DNA of 24,625 nt, from the NCBI GenBank assembly GCA_028710385.1, contig JAQTUC010000005.1, forward strand, positions 1 to 24,625, written 5' to 3'. A program made the translations under genes and the position numbers. Of the stretch, positions 22,114 to 24,625 are shown in pieces. Origin of the DNA: Candidatus Omnitrophota bacterium (lineage in GTDB: Bacteria; Omnitrophota; Gorgyraeia; Duberdicusellales; 4484-171). Numbering within the stretch: position 1 is the stretch's first letter; each line of letters starts with the position of its first letter. A model generated the notes under the pieces. It saw nothing but the letters and a program-made list of their open reading frames with translations. It had not been told where the DNA came from and made no database searches.

Positions 22114-23103
22114 TAAAAAGTCTACCGTGTCCCTCACAATCAACTCGCAATCAAGAACAACCTTCTTCGGCTGCGCCTTTTTTGCAACGATTTCATTAAG
22201 TATATCAACGCCCATAACAGACATTTTATCTATTGGCTGCCGGACGGTTGTAAGGCTCAAATTTGCATGGAATTTATGCGCGTTATCGTCAAAGCCAATT
22301 ACGCTTAAGGCTTTTGGCACCTTAATCTTTCTTTCTTCGGCAAAATTCAAAACCTCAACCGCAATATCATCACTGCAGCAAAATATAGCTGTAGGAGGCT
22401 CTTTCAGAGAAAATAATTCTTCCAGTTTCTCCCTCGCGTCTTTAACCGAAAAATTTGTAATCTTAATGTAATCTTCCCTGACTCTTATTTTATTTTTTTC
22501 CAAAGCGCTCTTGTATCCATCCAGGCGTTCCTGTGCGCACTGAACGCGAAGGTCTCCGGCAAGATGCGCTATCAGACGGTGCCCGTGATGAGCTAAAAAT
22601 TCTGCCGCATTATAGGCCCCCTTAAAATTATCAATAGCAACATAACTTACTGCCGGGTCTTCTATCTTTTTATTCATAACAACAAGCGGGAGTTTCTCTT
22701 TAACAAGGCGCTTGAGCTGGTTTTCATTATCTATGACGTCGGCGAATATCACGCCGTCAACAAGGGATGTCCTGAAATTATCTTTATTCCAAAAAAGATG
22801 CAGATGCAAATCTATGCCTTTTTTATCAAGTGCCAAAGCAACATTACGGATAGTTTCAATAGCATAGAAAGAATAAAAAATACCTTCGTAGCCGGGAATA
22901 ATAAGGCCAAAGGTATTAAGTTTTCCTCCGGCAAGTTTGCGTGCGTAGATGAAAGGCTGGTAACCTAACTCCTGGATAGCTTGCTGGACATTTTTACGAT
23001 TTTCGCCTTTGATTGAAGCGGGATTAGTAAGATATCTTGAAACAGTCGCTATGGAAACGCCTGCTTTTTTGGCAACTTCTTTGATGGTGATTGAAGAAGA
23101 CAC
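22111..23103 (-). CDS. LacI/GalR-family transcriptional regulator
   Basis: A 330-residue regulator with an N-terminal LacI helix-turn-helix (ITIKEVAKKAGVSIATVSRYL, about 5-25) and hinge helix (YARKLAGGK, near 53-61). A periplasmic-binding-protein-like effector domain fills the rest, with AIFCCSDDIAVEVL and SVIGFDDNAHKF as typical landmarks. The effector is probably a sugar but cannot be named. The start is a GTG at 23101-23103 with GAGG upstream. It lies 76 bp after the coiled-coil gene and two genes from a ROK protein, another carbohydrate-linked family. The nearest downstream gene, nrdJ, has its own promoter and NrdR boxes, so the target operon is probably elsewhere. Confidence 0.9.
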   Translation of the reverse strand: MSSSITIKEVAKKAGVSIATVSRYLTNPASIKGENRKNVQQAIQELGYQPFIYARKLAGGKLNTFGLIIPGYEGIFYSFYAIETIRNVALALDKKGIDLHLHLFWNKDNFRTSLVDGVIFADVIDNENQLKRLVKEKLPLVVMNKKIEDPAVSYVAIDNFKGAYNAAEFLAHHGHRLIAHLAGDLRVQCAQERLDGYKSALEKNKIRVREDYIKITNFSVKDAREKLEELFSLKEPPTAIFCCSDDIAVEVLNFAEERKIKVPKALSVIGFDDNAHKFHANLSLTTVRQPIDKMSVMGVDILNEIVAKKAQPKKVVLDCELIVRDTVDFL

Positions 23104-23128
23104 GAGTGCCTCTGCTCTCTAAACTCTG

Positions 23129-23171
23129 TTAGGTAGCCATAAGATGAATTTCTTCAACTCTGGCTACCTAA
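23129..23171. repeat. 11-bp inverted repeat between the coiled-coil gene and the LacI-type gene
   Basis: TTAGGTAGCCA (23129-23139) and TGGCTACCTAA (23161-23171) are perfect complements around a 21-base loop; GCTCT (23114-23118) and AGAGC (23172-23176) extend the pairing. It starts 8 bp after the coiled-coil gene's stop. No T-run follows on the minus strand, so it may be a stabiliser, attenuator or operator, not a plain terminator. Confidence 0.5.
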
Positions 23172-23179
23172 AGAGCAAA

Positions 23180-24364
23180 TTATCTGGATATTACTATATC
23201 GCCTTCCTGAATGCTTGCGCCGGGATTAATGTTCTTAATGTCTGCCGCTGAAATATCTTTTCTGGTTTCAATAATCTGTATGCGGCCTATTTCTTTATTC
23301 TTTCTTAAAACTTTCAATTCGTTCCCAGGGCCGATACCGGAATTCTCTCCGAGATTTATTACTACAAATTTCTCTTCCGGATTAACCGCTAAAACTTCGC
23401 CCTTTAAGCCCCTGGGCCCGCTGCTAGACTTAACTACAATCGGGGGAAGCTCAACGGTAGCTGTTTCTCTTGCCATAGCTCTGCTGTCGCCTCTGATTGT
23501 GGTATTAAGTTCTTTCTGTAATTCATCAAGCTCAAGCGATTTTTCTCTCATTACATTTTCAACTCCGGAAATCTTATGCTCTAGAACATCCTTCTTCTCT
23601 ACCACATCCATAATATTTCCCTGAAGCTGAACTTTTTCTTTGTTTACTATAACGAGCTCTCGCTTTAAATTGTTATTCTCTCCTCTAAGCTTCTCCAGTT
23701 CTTCCATCGCTATTTTTCTCGCTTCTCTCTCGCTCACCAGGTCTCTGCTTACGATACGCATGGTGCGCTCTTTTATTCCCATTTCATTTTCAATTCTTTC
23801 TTTTTCTTTATTAACTTCATCAAGCTTTATGCTTAACTCTTTATTGCTCTTGTCCAAATCTGAGAGCTTAAGTTTCGCCTCATTGAGTTGTTTGTTTAGA
23901 TCCTCAACCTTAACCTCAAGAGCGGCTTTAACCTTAACAAAATCAGCCCAGTACTCTTCTGAAACCGGAGCACCCGAGCTTACTGAGACAGATGAAACCG
24001 CCGTTGATTGTTGCGGATTTGCAGCTTCTGTTTTAGCCTTTTCTTTAAGCTTTTCTACCAATGTATCTCTTTCGCTGGAAATATCTTCAAATTTCTTTTT
24101 CCAATCATTGCGCTCTGTTTCAATACCTGACAGTTTGGAAGATATGCTTTGGATCCTTTCTTCATAATCCTGTTTATCTCTCTCAAGTTTGGTATTTGCG
24201 TCGCGCAAAGAATCTCTTTCTGCTGTTAAATCACCCTTCTCTTTGACTAATCTTTGATTGTCGCCGGCCAGTTTGGTTTTTTCTCCATTAAGCCAGATGG
24301 CTAAACCGCCAACGATTAAAACGATAATAGCTAAAAACACGGGTATAAGTTTTGTCTTGTCCAT
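23180..24364 (-). CDS. Membrane-anchored coiled-coil protein with C-terminal beta-rich domain
   Basis: I do not recognise a named family. The 394 residues begin with one hydrophobic anchor (about 7-25) and a short cytoplasmic N-terminus. A long heptad-rich coiled coil (about 30-110 and 140-300) follows, interrupted by an Ala/Ser/Val/Gln-rich linker near 112-135. The last 75 residues form a compact domain: GEVLAVNPEEKFVVINLG, then GIGPGNELKVLRK and GRIQIIETR. Its Gly-rich strand pattern recalls the C-terminal beta domain of FlgT-like and other envelope proteins. The topology suggests a periplasmic scaffold that spans or spaces the envelope, but this is inference. A near-perfect AGGAGGTGAT ribosome site and a strong promoter precede the ATG at 24362-24364, so it is probably abundant. 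Confidence 0.8.
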   Translation of the reverse strand: MDKTKLIPVFLAIIVLIVGGLAIWLNGEKTKLAGDNQRLVKEKGDLTAERDSLRDANTKLERDKQDYEERIQSISSKLSGIETERNDWKKKFEDISSERDTLVEKLKEKAKTEAANPQQSTAVSSVSVSSGAPVSEEYWADFVKVKAALEVKVEDLNKQLNEAKLKLSDLDKSNKELSIKLDEVNKEKERIENEMGIKERTMRIVSRDLVSEREARKIAMEELEKLRGENNNLKRELVIVNKEKVQLQGNIMDVVEKKDVLEHKISGVENVMREKSLELDELQKELNTTIRGDSRAMARETATVELPPIVVKSSSGPRGLKGEVLAVNPEEKFVVINLGENSGIGPGNELKVLRKNKEIGRIQIIETRKDISAADIKNINPGASIQEGDIVISR

Positions 24365-24388
24365 TAATCACCTCCTATTCCATAAAAT

Positions 24389-24416
24389 ATTATAACATAC
24401 AAACTATAGGTGTAAA
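24389..24416 (-). promoter_or_regulatory. Strong sigma70-type promoter for the coiled-coil gene
   Basis: On the minus strand TTTACA (24416-24411) lies 16 bp from TATAAT (24394-24389), with TG one base before the -10. It lies 10 bp after the ROK gene stop and gives a short leader with a consensus ribosome site. Confidence 0.7.
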
Positions 24417-24425
24417 GAATCTTTT

Positions 24426-24625
24426 TTAAATAATCGCCAAAGCAGCGCCGAGAGAAGTCGCAGATTTGCCAAGTTGCGAGAAAACCACCCTGCAACCCTT
24501 TCTCGTTTCGCTGAAAGAGAACTCCTTTATTGCGTCTGTGCATTCATCAAGGAAAAATTCCCCTGCTTCTTCAAGCCCTCCGCCTATAATTACAACTTCC
24601 GGGCTCAGCAGGTTCATAAGGAAAG
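24426..24625 (-). CDS. ROK-family protein (sugar kinase/regulator), C-terminal end
   Basis: Only the last 66 codons are in the window; the frame is open to the right edge. NLLSPEVVIIGGG followed by LEEAGEFFLDE matches the conserved C-terminal segment of ROK proteins (glucokinases, N-acetyl sugar kinases and related repressors), and LGKSATSLGAALA is the family's closing helix. The kinase signature and any zinc motif lie outside, so kinase and regulator cannot be told apart. The next gene has its own promoter starting 10 bp after this stop. Confidence 0.82.
   Translation of the reverse strand, partial: FLMNLLSPEVVIIGGGLEEAGEFFLDECTDAIKEFSFSETRKGCRVVFSQLGKSATSLGAALAII

Noticed and set aside
23640..24167. 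Long forward-strand frame opposite the coiled-coil gene
   Set aside because: The antisense of a Glu/Lys-rich coiled coil gives Ser/Leu/Phe runs; the minus-strand gene has a promoter and a consensus ribosome site.
1..24625. CRISPR array, insertion sequence or prophage genes
   Set aside because: No regularly spaced repeats with unique spacers and no transposase, integrase or phage protein were recognised on either strand.

Overview
The window reads as a chromosomal segment of an AT-rich, Gram-negative anaerobe-type bacterium. Outer-membrane lipid A genes (lpxB and an msbA-like exporter), a B12-dependent ribonucleotide reductase, a short EF-Ts and a PTS without any sugar permease together suggest an uncultivated lineage such as Omnitrophota/Elusimicrobiota. 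That placement is inferred from gene style; no marker was compared against a database. Almost all genes are on the minus strand. Only a two-gene block at 14493-16489 runs forward.

Reading in the direction of minus-strand transcription, the right end holds the tail of a ROK-family kinase/regulator, a membrane-anchored coiled-coil protein with a strong promoter, a LacI-type regulator, and nrdJ preceded by a sigma70-type promoter and two NrdR-like boxes. Then come gpmA (with a terminator), mnmG and a small UPF0016 membrane protein. The forward island carries a Gfo/Idh/MocA oxidoreductase and lpxB. It lies opposite a divergent MsbA-like ABC exporter, so this is a lipid A locus. The translation block rpsB-tsf-pyrH-frr follows in its classic order. 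Next is a tRNA cluster (Lys-UUU, Leu-UAG, Gly-GCC) with a small DUF2007-like gene between the Leu and Gly genes. The left third is a tight, largely overlapping run: ptsN, yvcK, ptsH, ptsI, a sugar-1-phosphate nucleotidyltransferase, pheA (chorismate mutase/prephenate dehydratase), a hisC-type aminotransferase, aroF (DAHP synthase) and tyrA, which is cut by the window edge. It looks like one transcription unit joining a regulatory PTS and YvcK to the entry and exit steps of phenylalanine/tyrosine synthesis.

The most unusual signal is in the tRNA cluster. Downstream of both tRNA-Gly and tRNA-Leu, the 3' end of the tRNA gene is duplicated as a direct repeat 126 and 125 bp away. Each interval carries the same two-stem fold: a 7-bp outer stem, a 7-bp inner hairpin with a GAA or GCAA loop, a 9-nt gap, then closure of the outer stem. 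The two folds share little sequence; at eight stem positions both partners change and pairing is kept. This looks like a family of very small structured elements that sit at tRNA 3' ends and leave att-like duplications. I know of no described family that matches. Other intergenic structures are a nested inverted repeat beside tRNA-Gly, a possible multibranch fold between msbA and the oxidoreductase gene, and a palindromic CACAGAT array between nrdJ and gpmA. No CRISPR array, transposase gene or rRNA was seen. No gene-free stretch exceeds about 300 bases.
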